Below the pieces are notes generated by a model. That model saw only the letters and a program-made list of their open reading frames with translations. It had not been told where the DNA came from and ran no database searches. Positions 1 through 12,415 of a DNA stretch of 64,000 bases are shown here, one piece after another. How positions within the stretch are numbered: the stretch's first letter is position 1; each line of letters begins with the position of its first letter. The stretch spans positions 31,118,186 to 31,182,185 of the forward strand of contig OZ025258.1 of assembly GCA_964019135.1 (NCBI GenBank). Direction: 5' to 3'. This stretch comes from Arenicola marina. Lineage: Eukaryota; Annelida; Polychaeta; Arenicolidae. Made by a program: the position numbers and the translations under genes.

Positions 1-1080
1 AGCCAGAGACCCATCTGGGGAGGAAGAGCCAGCCAGAGACCCATCTGTCCCGGCCCTCCCACAGCCGTCGCTCGCTGTCTGTCTACAGTGTCAGTTGGGG
101 CGTGCGAGCAGGGAAGAAGAGGGGGAGTTTCGTCAGCGGATCCACCCCTCGATCGGGTTGCTACGACCCCCTCCTGCTCTGTCCTACCCCATACCCAGCA
201 TCGCGCCAGCCCTACCCTGGGCGGACAGCCCAACGGGCGACCTCGTTCGACAGACCCTGGCTGTGCTGTACATACCGGCCATCCATGTCCAGTGGGTAGT
301 TACACTGGGTCGACGGGCGTGCCAGCCATTGCAAGGTCACGTGAAGCTACTGAAGACGGGAGTCGCCGTGTCTCTCTCGGACTGGCAGGCTGACAAGCTA
401 AATATACTTGCTAGTAATTCACAGATAACCCTATTTGTTGTCAAAGGCTGTGCGCAATATTATTGTGGGCCGTGAAGCACCACTCTGAAGAGCCCGTGAC
501 GCCTGCGAGTGAGTGGGGTGAGCACTGCCACGTGTGCACGCCCCCCACCCTGTGCGTGAGGCCGACAGAGAGGCTGAGGGGGTGGTGAGTGTCTGGGTGA
601 CTCAGACCCCGCCGTGTCGGGCGTGGAAGACAATGAACTGCACCAAAAAAACATGAAAAAATGTGGAGCATTATTGACTGTAAGCGTCGTGCCGGAATGT
701 CGCTTATTATCGCGTGAAGGCGCCTCGGCCACTGGCACCAGCCTGCCCACCTCCCACCGGGACCGATAGGCTACCGCCTGCATGGTGCCTGCAGCCAGAC
801 CACCATGGTGCCTGCAGCCAGACCACCAAGGGAGCGATGCTAGCCTAGCCTAGCCTACTGCCCTAGCCACATCAAAGACATCATCAAACTGATCCGGGGT
901 CGCCACTAGCGCGCTCCCCAGTCTACATAGGCCTACCAGTATGAATTTTCACCAGCAGATCTATCTGAGATCCACCAGTTCATGATATTATTGGAGCCAT
1001 ATATCTATATATAGGTTGCTGGACCGACTTGTATTGGCCTGACCCAGAGACAAGGACTTAAATCCAGATTAACAGCGATA
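1..1080. other. Intergenic sequence with short direct repeats
   Basis: No convincing gene is visible. The opening bases hold a 17-bp direct repeat (1-17 and 31-47), and a 23-bp unit is repeated twice in tandem at 781-826. The small open frames here have no codon bias, start context or splice sites that support them. Confidence 0.5.
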
Positions 1081-1089
1081 CGCCGCGCG

Positions 1090-1131
1090 TATAAAAGTAA
1101 AAGTCACGTGCCTTTTAGTGCGTACCACGTG
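1090..1131 (+). promoter_or_regulatory. Possible core promoter: TATA box and two CACGTG E-boxes
   Basis: TATAAAAG lies at 1090-1097. Perfect CACGTG E-boxes lie at 1105-1110 and 1126-1131, 21 bp apart, or about two helical turns. CACGTG is the site of USF/MYC/MiT-type bHLH factors. The cluster sits just upstream of a candidate first coding exon (ATG 1159), so a start site near 1120 is plausible. That these motifs form a promoter is inference; nothing shows transcription. Confidence 0.4.
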
Positions 1132-1158
1132 ACGCCCGCTCCAATGAGGCTCGACAAG

Positions 1159-1260
1159 ATGGCAGCCATGCCACCGGACGTCACCACTAGCAACGGCCTT
1201 GACTACCCGGTCATAACGGCTTGTGACTTAAAGATCAGAAAGGAACCTCCAGGCAAAATG
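1159..1260 (+). CDS. Candidate first coding exon, protein unknown
   Basis: An ATG at 1159 in the context CAAGATGGC (a good start context that is also a YY1-type motif) opens 34 codons beginning MAAMPPDVTTSNGLDYPV and ending EPPGKM. They run straight into a strong splice donor, GTAGGT, at 1261, which leaves a phase-0 intron. A TATA box and two E-boxes lie 30-70 bp upstream. An in-frame ATG at 1144 would add five residues (MRLDK). I do not recognise the protein and find no partner exon downstream, where a 61-bp minisatellite and a duplicated segment follow. The next exon would have to lie beyond those repeats or elsewhere. A chance ATG-plus-donor pairing is possible. Confidence 0.33.
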
Positions 1261-1556
1261 GTAGGTTCACGAACCTTGAGGTATAAGCAGTATGGTTTAT
1301 TGCATGAATTCCATGCTTAATGTCATAGTTCATCTTCAAAATTTATGTTTTCAATCCCGGCCAAGATGCAGTAATGAATGCAGGGATAATTGATTGAATT
1401 GGAAAAATTAAGGTTCAAACCTGTTGCGTGTGCACATGAATTTGTTTATTCAATGTTTCTATGTATGCTTCGGAAGTCCGTGGAGACCTGTTGACGACAC
1501 CTGAGTCTGAGACCTGGTCCAAGCGTATGCCCGCGTCCATCCATGATTCCATGCGC
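1261..1556. other. Unannotated stretch
   Basis: Nothing recognised. If the upstream exon is real, this is the start of its intron. Confidence 0.4.
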
Positions 1557-1750
1557 CGTTGGTTGGTTGGTTGTATATTCAGAACGCTTTAACCACTCTT
1601 GGTCATATCGCGTCAATGGGAGTAGAAAGGGAGAGTGGAACCATGTCCCTGGGGGTAACCCCCTACTCGTAACCCCCTACGCGAAGAAAGACATGGGATC
1701 TTGCTCTTGAGCCACATCGATCCACGTGCCGTTAGGCTCTCAGTTGGCCA
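1557..1750 (-). mobile_element. tRNA-derived SINE, minus strand, 5'-truncated
   Basis: Reverse complement of the SINE family seen whole at 19857-20117 and 54423-54671. The GGTTGGTTGG tail lies at 1559-1570, followed by the body (GACGCTTTAACCACT-like core, then the GGGGGTAACCCCCTA block, here locally duplicated) and a piece of the tRNA-like head near 1720-1745. The head breaks off where the 61-bp minisatellite begins, so the A box is missing. The copy is more diverged than the other two. Confidence 0.8.
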
Positions 1751-4717
1751 GAGCGCTGCATGAATGCACCGATTGAACCCAATCTGAATATTGAGAGGTA
1801 GAGAACAGACCAACAACTGGGTCTATACACCGGTTGAACTCACTCTGAATATTGAGAGGTAGAGAACACACCAATAACTGGTTTCATACACCGGTTGAAC
1901 TCACTCTGAATATTGAGAGGTAGAGAACAGACCAATAACTAGGTTCATACACCGGTTGAACTCACTCTGAATATTGAGAGGTAGAGAACAGACCAATAAC
2001 TAGGTTCATACACCGGTTGAACTCACTCTGAATATTGAGAGGTAGAGAACAGACCAATAACTGGGTTCATACACCGGTTGAACTCACTCTGAATATTGAG
2101 AGGTAGAGAACAGACCAATAACTAGGTTCATACACCGGTTGAACTCACTCTGAATATTGCGAGGTAGAGAACAGACCAATAACTCGGTTCATACACCGGT
2201 TGAACTCACTCTGAATATTGAGAGGTAGAGAACAGACCAATAACTGGGTTCATACACCGGTTGAACTCACTCTGAATATTGAGAGGGAGAGAACACACCA
2301 ATAACTGGTTTCATACACCGGTTGAACTCACTCTGAATATTGAGAGGTAGAGAACAGACCAACAACTGGGTTTATACACCGGTTGAACTCACTCTGAATA
2401 TTGAGAGGTAGAGAACACACCAATAACTGGTTTCATACACCGGTTGAACTCACTCTGAATATTGAGAGGTAGAGAACAGACCAATAACTGGGTTCATACA
2501 CCGGTTGAACTCACTCTGCATATTGAGAGGTAGAGAACAGACCAATAACTAGGTTCATACACCGGTTAAACTCACTCTGAATATTGAGAGGTAGAGAACA
2601 GACCAACAACTGGGTCTATACACCGGTTGAACTCACTCTGAATATTGAGAGGTAGAGAACACACCAATAACTGGTTTCATACACCGGTTGAACTCACTCT
2701 GAATATTGAGAGGTAGAGAACAGACCAACAACTGGGTCTATACACCGGTTGAACTCACTCTGAATATTGAGAGGTAGAGAACACACCAATAACTGGTTTC
2801 ATACACCGGTTGAACTCACTCTGAATATTGAGAGGTAGAGAACAGACCAATAACTGGGTTCATACACCGGTTGAACTCACTCTGCATATTGAGAGGTAGA
2901 GAACAGACCAATAACTAGGTTCATACACCGGTTAAACTCACTCTGAATATTGAGAGGTAGAGAACAGACCAACAACTGGATCTATACACCGGTTGAACTC
3001 ACTCTGAATATTGAGAGGTAGAGAACACACCAATAGCTGGTTTCATACACCGGTTGAACTCACTCTGAATATTGAGAGGTAGAGAACAGAGCAATAACTG
3101 GGTTCATACACCGGTTGAACTCACTCTGAATATTGAGAGGTAGAGAACACACCAATAACTGGTTTCATACACCGGTTGAACTCACTCTGAATATTGAGAG
3201 GTAGAGAACAGAGCAATAACTGGTTTCATACACCGGTTGAACTCACTCTGCATATTGAGAGGTAGAGAACAGACCAATAACTAGGTTCATACACCGGTTA
3301 AACTCACTCTGAATATTGAGAGGTAGAGAACAGACCAACAACTTGGTCCATACACCGGTTGAACTCACTCTGAATATTGAGAGGGAGAGAACACACCAAC
3401 AACTTGGTCCATACACCGGTTGAACTCACTCTGAATATTGAGAGGTAGAGAACAGACCAACAACTGGGTCTATACACCGGTTGAACTCACTCTGAATATT
3501 GAGAGGTAGAGAACACACCAATAACTGGGTTCATACACCGGTTGAACTCACTCTGAATATTGAGAGGTAGAGAACAGAGCAATAACTGGTTTCATACACC
3601 GGTTGAACTCACTCTGCATATTGAGAGGTAGAGAACAGACCAATAACTAGGTTCATACACCGGTTAAACTCACTCTGAATATTGAGAGGTAGAGAACAGA
3701 CCAACAACTTGGTCCATACACCGGTTGAACTCACTCTGAATATTGAGAGGTAGAGAACAGAGCAATAACTGGTTTCATACACCGGTTGAACTCACTCTGC
3801 ATATTGAGAGGTAGAGAACAGACCAATAACTAGGTTCATACACCGGTTAAACTCACTCTGAATATTGAGAGGTAGAGAACAGACTAACAACTTGATCCAT
3901 GCACCGGTTGAACTCACTCTGAATATTGAGAGGTAGAGAACAGACCAATAACTGGTTTCATACACCGGTTGAACTCACTCTGAATATTGAGAGGTAGAGA
4001 ACAGACCAACAACTTGGTCCATACACCGGTTAAACTCACTCTGAATATTGAGAGGTAGAGAACACACCAATAACTGGTTTCATACACCGGTTAAACTCAC
4101 TCTGAATACTGAGAGGTAGAGAACAGACCAACAACTTGGTCCATACACCGGTTAAACTCACTCTGAATATTGAGAGGTAGAGAACAGAGCAATAACTGGG
4201 TTCATACACCGGTTGAACTCACTCTGAATATTGAGAGGTAGAGAACAGACCAATAACTAGGTTCATACACCGGTTAAACTCACTCTGAATATTGAGAGGT
4301 AGAGAACAGACCAATAACTAGGTTCATACACCGGTTGAACTCACTCTGAATATTGAGAGGTAGACAACAGAGCAATAACTGGGTTCATACACCGGTTGAA
4401 CTCACTCTGAATATTGAGAGGTAGAGAACAGAGCAATAACTGGGTTCATACACCGGTTGAACTCACTCTGAATATTGAGAGGTAGACAACAGACCAATAA
4501 CTGGGTTCATACACCGGTTGAACTCACTCTGAATATTGAGAGGTAGAGAACAGAGCAATAACTGGTTTCATACACCGGTTGAACTCACTCTGAATATTGA
4601 GAGGTAGAGAACAGAGCAATAACTGGTTTCATACACCGGTTGAACTCACTCTGAATATTGAGAGGTACAGAACAGAGCAATAACTGGGTTCATACACCGG
4701 TTGAACTCACTCTGAAT
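1751..4717. repeat. 61-bp minisatellite, about 48 copies, with 366-bp higher-order structure
   Basis: Tandem units of 61 bp with the core TACACCGGTTGAACTCACTC and then GAATATTGAGAGG. The first, more diverged unit abuts the truncated SINE. Units differ at a few diagnostic sites (AATAACTGGGTT, AACAACTGGGTC, AATAACTAGGTT, GGTTAAACTC, CTGCATATTG). The CTGCA variant recurs at 2516, 2882, 3248 and 3614, exactly 366 bp (six units) apart, then again at 3797 (three units). This is a higher-order repeat formed by amplification of a six-unit block. No coding potential is apparent. Confidence 0.95.
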
Positions 4718-7700
4718 GTGGCCGTTGGACATTTAACCACTTAGCTTATATGACGATTAAAGCTTTATCGATATCAATGCCATTTCATTTAAGAGCCCCT
4801 AAATGAACCGAAAGAGTTATTTTTAATGAGACGATGACCTATATGCACTATTGAGCATCGCTTTGACAATTCGATAACGCGATCTGCAGAACACAATATA
4901 TAAGTCTACACGAACATAGGGCAATAAACTCTGATCCCTCTCCCCTATCCCCCACCCCCCATTCCCACCCCCATCCCCCACTGTCCTCTCCGACCCAACT
5001 CCAAGGACGATTTCCTCTCGTTCTAACAAAAACCGGACCACTCAGCCTCCCCCCCCCACCACCCCTCTCCCTCTCCCCTACCCACCCACCCGCCATAGAC
5101 CTGTGACTGTGGCCGCCACAGCTTGCCCTCGGGACTTTTCGTCCATGTCCTTTTGTCCGCTGACGAGTGAAGGGAGGCTGGGAGTAGCTGGCGGGCAGTC
5201 TATTATTGGTGATGTGGGCCACCGCTCCGACCGCCTTGCAATGAGGAACACATGTTGAAGTCTATAATCTGCGGCACCCACGAAAGTGCGATAATCAGTC
5301 GGCTATAGATAATGGTTCAGCTACTACAAAATATCAATTTTGAACAAATGTGGACCGAGAACTATAAAACTATTTCGAGAGATTAGGGGTCGTGGGGGGG
5401 GGGGGGGTGGGGGGGTATAGATAATAGTCGTAGCTAGAAGACATTACCCTGTTTTTTTTCAGGTTTTCCAATTCACATTATTTGGTATCCAGCATTTGGA
5501 CGGACCATTTATTATGCCTCTCTATTTTTGTGTACCTGTATGACCGGACTTGGTTCGTGGTGCTTCACCGTTGGCACAGATTTATTTGCTAAACTACGTG
5601 ATTATTGGGTTAACAAGATATGACATTTAATATGAAAACAAAGTCATGTTGGTCCATTCCTGCTGAAGCTGCATGTATCAACTTCATTATGGTGTTAAAT
5701 AGAAATCATGTTTATTTAGTCCTTATTGCGTAAATGGCCTACTAGGGACACATACATATCCCAGACTGGCCGTTTTTGTATACAGATCACATTTGTCTCT
5801 GAAGCACACTTGCTAACAAGATCACACTGCATCCAGTAATCTGTAACAAAAATCTAACAATTATATTTAGAAAGCCTTATGTGTGGGATTTCACTGGATT
5901 ACATCAAGATACAGATTCAGGCTGCGATAACCCCCCCCCCCCCCCCCACCGCTCCTCTTTTTCTCAAACCACGGGCATTGTTTGCTGTATGAGGAGGGGA
6001 GGGAATACCTTTTCCGATCTCCGCAATTGGCATCGCGGAATTATTGGAGAATCTCGCAATTTTCCCTATTTACCGCTATTCGTTATATCAGTCTGTGAAT
6101 GCCTTGATATTCGCGATATCACTTTTAAGGTGTTTCTATCGCGCCGTCTTGAATAGTCCCAATCTTGGATATTTCGATTTTGCTCTCCCTAATTCTTGGA
6201 AATTCGCGATTCAGAGAGGGTATCCCCCCCCCCCCCTACTATGAACAGGTCTAACCTCGGATTTTAGCCACACACCAGCATTCAGCATCACCGTATTTCA
6301 TGTCTCACTGGAGGACCCGGATGGCACTCGGTGCGCGGACTGTGGGGGCTTGCTAAGTGATTGTAAATACTTTGGGCTTTTTGTCCATCAGCGATTGCAG
6401 GAACCCGTCTGGAATTTGCCAGGATTTCTGTGCTTGGAGTCGGATTGCAGAGTTTTCTGACCCAGGAATGGTATCCAGAGCTGATCCAGTGTCCGCCCTC
6501 TGTGTGGAGATGCCCGGCAATGCGCTGCTTTAGAACGTTCTCTGGGTGCTTATTTGGCTATTTTAAGCTTGTACCGAGTGTGGGTTTTAAACAGTGGGAT
6601 AACATTCCCCGAGATGTATTCTGTTGGAGAGGGATAGTTCTCGAGCACGAACTACAGTCGTCCAAATACCCCCACTGCCCACGTGGTATACACATACAGT
6701 GCACATGAGGCAAAACAATGAAACATGCAAATGTATATGAATGAAGCGGGTGGGATGAGGTGGGGCGGGGGGGGGGCTATGATCGGGTAAGATTTAGAAT
6801 CGTCCACGGGGGTCCAGTGGGTCTGGACTTTTTTAGGAAGAATGCCGTTTTTCATTGCAAAATTTAGGCCATTTGAGGCCTAATTTGATGCCCGGTCATC
6901 AAAAATAGGGACTGATCCAGGAATTTGAAAAGGGCTGGAATCCTTTTCAAATTCCTGAATCCGCCCCTAGACTGGTGTGCTAGGCCACCTGTCGTCGCAT
7001 TTGGCTCAGTCGGGTGAGAAAGAGTGATGCAGACACAAGTTCATCTATTGAAGACACAACAGCATTAGGAGCAAGCAAGAGAACGATGCAGAGCGCAATT
7101 GCGCAGTATACGAATGCGAGGAGGATGAGAAATGAGTCTGACAAGGGTGGTCCGGGGGGTATGGGGTGGGTGATGGACGTAGGGTGCATTGGTAAAGAAC
7201 AGTAAGCGGGCTGCCGTGTTGCGTGGTAACCGCGCCGCAGACTCCACAAATACATCTTCCGCCGGTTGGCCCCCCCCCACCCCATGACACCCCCTCTCAA
7301 TCTGGTGTCCGCAGACATTACATGACCAATGGGTCGGTTGCCATAGAAACCCTCAACGAGCCCGTTCTCAGCCAGAATATATATGTAGACCCACTCCTAT
7401 TTTTGTTTTTTCTTTGCACGATTATGCGGCAAATAAAAAGAGATCCCCACCCCTAAACTCCGCACCCCGTCCTCATCGAAGAATAGATTTGACACAAATG
7501 TTTTCAACAGGTCGGCAAACCCTTCAGTTTATTTGCCTTGCCAGTCTGTGTTTGCGCAAGAGCCAGTTTCTAGCGTTCGGCAAAATCTGGAGTTGTCTGT
7601 GACCATAACTGAATGCCCAATCAGCTAACGTTATTGTCGTTATATGATCAGCCCTCAAAGTCGTTACAGTGGAGGGTGACGCCAGTCGCCAGCAGCCAAT

Positions 7701-8244
7701 CAGGGACCAGAATGCTCGAGGCTGCGGGCTCGTTATCTCCTATGCCCCGCGTTGGAGCGGTTATATGACCGCAAAATTGCTCTGACAAATTAAGTGGTGG
7801 TGGATCGAGGGGGTCGGTCCGGGTTGGAAGGGAGTTTGTCGGGGGAGCGATGCCCTGAGGTAAAACTGGTTGTTTTGTTGTATTTGGAGGCTGTTGTCTT
7901 TTTATCCTCATGAACCGCACAGCGAAATTTAATGTTGGACGACGGGCAGCCATTCAGCTTGTATTATCATGATATGCTAGCAATTCGTCATTGCCTCTCT
8001 CTTGCTCCAACTCTCCCTATGCCCCCCCACCCCCCGGTTCTCTCTCTATGAAAAAAGGTGTACAAATCTGTTTCATACTGCAACTATTTCACTACTGTGA
8101 TTCGTACGATAATAGGGACTAAAATATATACACGGTTAGCAGTGAACTAGCTTATTTCGCTTGCCCCTTCTGCTGCGATGTCTTCTATTACGACTTCTGT
8201 CCGTCGTTTGTTCTTGCTGCCAGTGGACCGTGTAAACCCCGCAG
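4718..8244. repeat. 3.5-kb segmental duplication, copy 1
   Basis: This non-satellite segment recurs at 8638-12180 in the same orientation with roughly 1 percent difference, much of it in the length of poly-C and poly-G tracts. It starts where the 61-bp array ends and itself ends in a 61-bp unit (junction near 8244). Both copies hold overlapping short open frames on opposite strands near 6980-7318; see findings. I recognise no known gene in it. Both copies carry a 16-bp hairpin. Confidence 0.93.
6918..6957. repeat. Perfect 16-bp-arm hairpin (duplicate at 10854-10893)
   Basis: Arms CAGGAATTTGAAAAGG (6918-6933) and its exact reverse complement (6942-6957) flank an 8-base loop. Extending outward gives GATCC/GGATT-like ends with one mismatch. 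It may be a relic of a tiny fold-back element. The second copy is part of the segmental duplication, not an independent insertion. Confidence 0.8.
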
Positions 8245-8637
8245 CATACACCGGTTGAACTCACTCTGAATATTGAGAGGTAGAGAACAGAGCAATAACT
8301 GGGTTCATACACCGGTTGAACTCACTCTGAATATTGAGAGGTAGAGAACAGACCAATAACTAGGTTCATACACCGGTTGAACTCACTCTGAATATTGAGA
8401 GGTAGAGAACACACCAATAACTGGGTTCATACACCCGTTGAACTCACTCTGAATATTGAGAGGTAGAGAACAGAGCAATAACTGGGTTCATACACCCGTT
8501 GAACTCACTCTGAATATTGAGAGGTAGAGAACAGAGCAATAACTGGGTTCATACACCGGTTGAACTCACTCTGAATATTGAGAGGTAGAGAACACACCAA
8601 TAACTGGGTTCATACACCGGTTGAACTCACTCTGAAT
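8245..8637. repeat. 61-bp minisatellite between the two duplicated segments, about 6.4 copies
   Basis: Same 61-bp unit as at 1751-4717. It begins abruptly after GTAAACCCCGCAG of copy 1 and ends at the same unit position (CTCTGAAT, then GTGGCCG) as the large array does before copy 1. It is therefore the array tail carried along when the segment was duplicated. The 61-bp array plus the 3.5-kb segment make a 3,920-bp tandem period. Confidence 0.95.
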
Positions 8638-11600
8638 GTGGCCGTTGGACATTTAACCACTTAGCTTATATGACGATTAAAGCTTTATCGATATCAATGC
8701 CATTTCATTTAGGAGCCCCTAAATGAACCGAAAGAGTTATTTTTAATGAGACGATGACCTATATTCACTATTGAGCATCGCTTTGACAATTCGATAACGC
8801 GATCTGCAGAACACAATATATAAGTCTACACGAACATAGGGCAATAAACTCTGATCCCTCTCCCCTATCCCCCACCCCCCATCCCCACCCCCATCCCCCA
8901 CTGTCCTCTCCGACCCAACTCCAAGGACGATTTCCTCTCGTTCTAACAAAAACCGGACCACTCAGCCTCCCCCCCCCCCCACCCCTCTCCCTCTCCCCTC
9001 CCCACCCACCCGCCATAGACCTGTGACTGTGGCCGCCACAGCTTGCCCTCGGGACTCTTCGTCCATGTCCTTTTGTCCACTGACGAGTGAAGGGAGGCTG
9101 GGAGTAGCTGGCGGGCAGTCTATTATTGGTGATGTGGGCCACCGCTCCGACCGCCTTGCAATGAGGAACACATGTTGAAGTCTATAATCTGCGGCACCCA
9201 CGAAAGTGCGATAATCAGTCGGCTATAGATAATGGTTCAGCTACTATAAAATATCAATTCTGAACAAATGTGGACCGAGAACTATAAAACTATTTCGAGA
9301 GATTGGGGTCGTGGGGGGGGGGGGGGGGGTTGGGGGGGGGGGGGTTATAGATAATAGTCGTAGCTAGAAGACATTACCCTGTTTTTTTTCAGGTTTTCCA
9401 ATTCACATTATTTGGTATCCAGCATTTGGACGGACCATTTATTATGCCTCTCTATTTTTGTGTACCTGTATGACCGGACTTGGTTCGTGGTGCTTCACCG
9501 TTGGCACAGATTTATTTGCTAAACTACGTGATTATTGGGTTAACAAGATATGACATTTAATATGAAAACAAAGTCATGTTGGTCCATTCCTGCTGAAGCT
9601 ACATGTATCAACTTCATTATGGTGTTAAATAGAAATCATGTTTATTTAGTACTTATTGCGTAAATGGCCTACTATGGATAAATACATATCCCAGACTGGC
9701 CGTTTTTGTATACAGATCACATTTGTCTCTGAAGCACACTTGCTAACAAGATCACACTGCATCCAGTAATCTGTAACAAAAATCTAACAATTATATTTAG
9801 AAAGCCTTATGTGTGGGATTTCACTGGATTACATCAAGATACAGATTCAGGCTGCGATAAACCCCCTCCCCCCCCCCCCCCGCCCCTCTTTTTCTCAAAC
9901 CACGGGCATTGTTTGCTGTATGAGGAGGGGAGGGAATACCTTTTCCCATCTCCGCAATTGGCATCGCGGAATTATTGGAGAATCTCGCAATTTTCCCTAT
10001 TTACCGCTATTCGTTATATCAGTCTGTGAATGCCTTGATATTCGCGATATCACTTTTAAGATGTTTCTATCGCGCCGTCTTGAATAGTCCCAATCTTGGA
10101 TATTTCGATTTTGCTCTCCCTAATTCTTGGAAATTCGCGATTCAGAGAGGGTATCCCCCCCCCCCCCCTACTATGAACAGGTCTAACCTCGGATTTTAGC
10201 CACACACCAGCATTCAGCATCACCGTATTTCATGTCTCACTGGACGACCCGGATGGCACTCGGTGCGCGGACTGTGGGGGCTTGTTAAGTGATTGTAAAT
10301 ACTTTGGGCTTTTTGGCCATCAGCGATTGCAGGAACCCGTCTGGAATTTGCCAGGATTTCTGTGCTTGGAGTCGGATTGCAGAGTTTTCTGACCCAGGAA
10401 TGGTATCCAGAGCTGATCCAGTGTCCGCCCTCTGTGTGGAGATGCCCGGCAATGCGCTGCTTTAGAACGTTCTCTGGGTGCTTATTTGGCTATTTTAAGC
10501 TTGTACCGAGTGTGAGTTTTAAACGGTGGAATAACATTCCCCGAGATGTATTCTGTTGGAGAGGGATAGTTCTCGAGCACGAACTACAGTCGTCCAAATA
10601 CCCCCACTGCCCACGTGGTATACACATACAGTGCACATGAGGCAAAACAATGAAACATGCAAATATATATGAATGAAGCGGGTGGGATGAGGTGGGGCGG
10701 GGGGGGGGGGGGCTATGATCGGGTAAGATTTAGAATCGTCCACGGGGGTCCAGTGGGTCTGGACTTTTTTAGGAAGAATGCCGTTTTTCATTGCAAAATT
10801 TAGGCCATTTGAGGCCTAATTTGATGCCCGGTCATCAAAAATAGAGACTGATCCAGGAATTTGAAAAGGGCTGGAATCCTTTTCAAATTCCTGAATCCGC
10901 CCCTAGACTGGTGTGCTAGGCCACCTGTCGTCGCATTTGGCTCAGTCGGGTGAGAAAGAGTGATGCAGACACAAGTTCATCTATTGAAGACACAACAGCA
11001 TTAGGAGCAAGCAAGAGAACGATGCAGAGCGCAATTGCGCAGTATACGAATGCGAGGAGGATGAGAAATGAGTCTGACAAGGGTGGTCCGCGGGGTATGG
11101 GGTGGGTGATGGACGTAGGGTGCATTGGTAAAGAACAGTAAGCGGGCTGCCGTGTTGCGTGGTAACCGCGCCGCAGACTCCACAAATACATCTTCCTCCG
11201 GTTGGCCCCCCCCCCCCACCCCATGACACCCCCTCTCAATCTGGTGTCCGCAGACATTACATGACCAATGGGTCGGTTGCCATAGAAACCCTCAACGAGC
11301 CCGTTCTCAGCCAGAATATATATGTAGACCCACTCCTATTTTTGTTTTTTCTTTGCACGATTATGCGGCAAATAAAAAGAGATCCCCACCCCTAAACTCC
11401 TCACCCCGTCCTCATCGAAGAATAGATTTGACACGAATGTTTTCAACAGGTCGGCAAACCCTTCAGTTTATTTGCCTTGCCAGTCTGTGTTTGCGCAAGA
11501 GCCAGTTTCTAGCGTTCGGCAAAGTCTGGAGTTGTCTGTGACCATAACTGAATGCCCAATCAGCTAACGTTATTGTCGTTATATGATCAGGCCCTCAAAG

Positions 11601-12180
11601 TCGTTACAGTGGAGGGTGACGCCAGTCGCCAGCAGCCAATCAGGGACCAGAATGCTCGAGGCTGCGGGCTCGTTATCTCCTATGCCCCGCGTTGGAGCGG
11701 TTATATGACCGCAAATTGCTCTGACAAATTAAGGGGGTGGTGGATCGAGGGGGTCGGTCCCGGTTGGAAGGGAGTTTGTCGGGGGAGCGATGCCCTGAGG
11801 TAAAACTGGTTGTTTTGTTGTATTTGGAGGCTGTTGTCTTTTTATCCTCATGAACCGCACAGCGAAATTTAATGTTGGACGACGGGCAGCCATTCAGCTT
11901 GTATTATCATGATATGCTAGCAATTCGTCATTGCCTCTCTCTTGCTCCAACTCTCCCTCCCCCCCCCCCCCCGGTTTTCTCTCTATGAAAAAAGGTGTAC
12001 AAATCTGTTTCATACTGCAACTATTTCACTACTGTGATTCGTACGATAATAGCGACTAAATATATACAGGGTTAGCAGTGAACTAGCTTATTTCGCTTGC
12101 CCCTTCTGCTGCGATGTCTTCTATTACGACTTCTGTCCGTCGTTTGTTCTTGCTGCCGGTGGACCGTGTAAACCCCGCAG
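8638..12180. repeat. 3.5-kb segmental duplication, copy 2
   Basis: Second copy of 4718-8244. At 12181 it runs on into single-copy sequence, whereas copy 1 is cut at the same point by satellite. Copy 2 therefore keeps the ancestral right flank. The hairpin at 10854-10893 matches the one in copy 1. Confidence 0.93.
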
Positions 12181-12284
12181 CCCTTACAATGTCTGTTGAA
12201 ACAAGTACAGATGTGATGTCTCTCGGCCCGGTCCTCCGTGGACCCCTCCAAGGACCTACCCCTGTATACGGGGATCAAGGGTCA

Positions 12285-12415
12285 CGAACTGACCCGGAAA
12301 GTTTTTGGTTCCCGCCATGGTTCGGGCTCGAACCACCGACCTCTCGCTTCCCAGGACGTTCGGAGCGTAACGTCAAACGCGATGCGCCAAAGGCAAAGGG
12401 ATAATCCCGTTGGCG
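12285..12415 (-). mobile_element. Possible diverged tRNA-derived SINE head, minus strand
   Basis: On the minus strand a B-box-like GGTTCGAGCCC is preceded by GTCGGT and, about 50 bp upstream, by TTTGGCGCATCGCG, which resembles an A-box region. This is the layout of a tRNA head. The body differs from the other SINE family in the window, so it would be a separate family. I see no terminal duplication. It could also be a decayed tRNA pseudogene. Confidence 0.38.
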
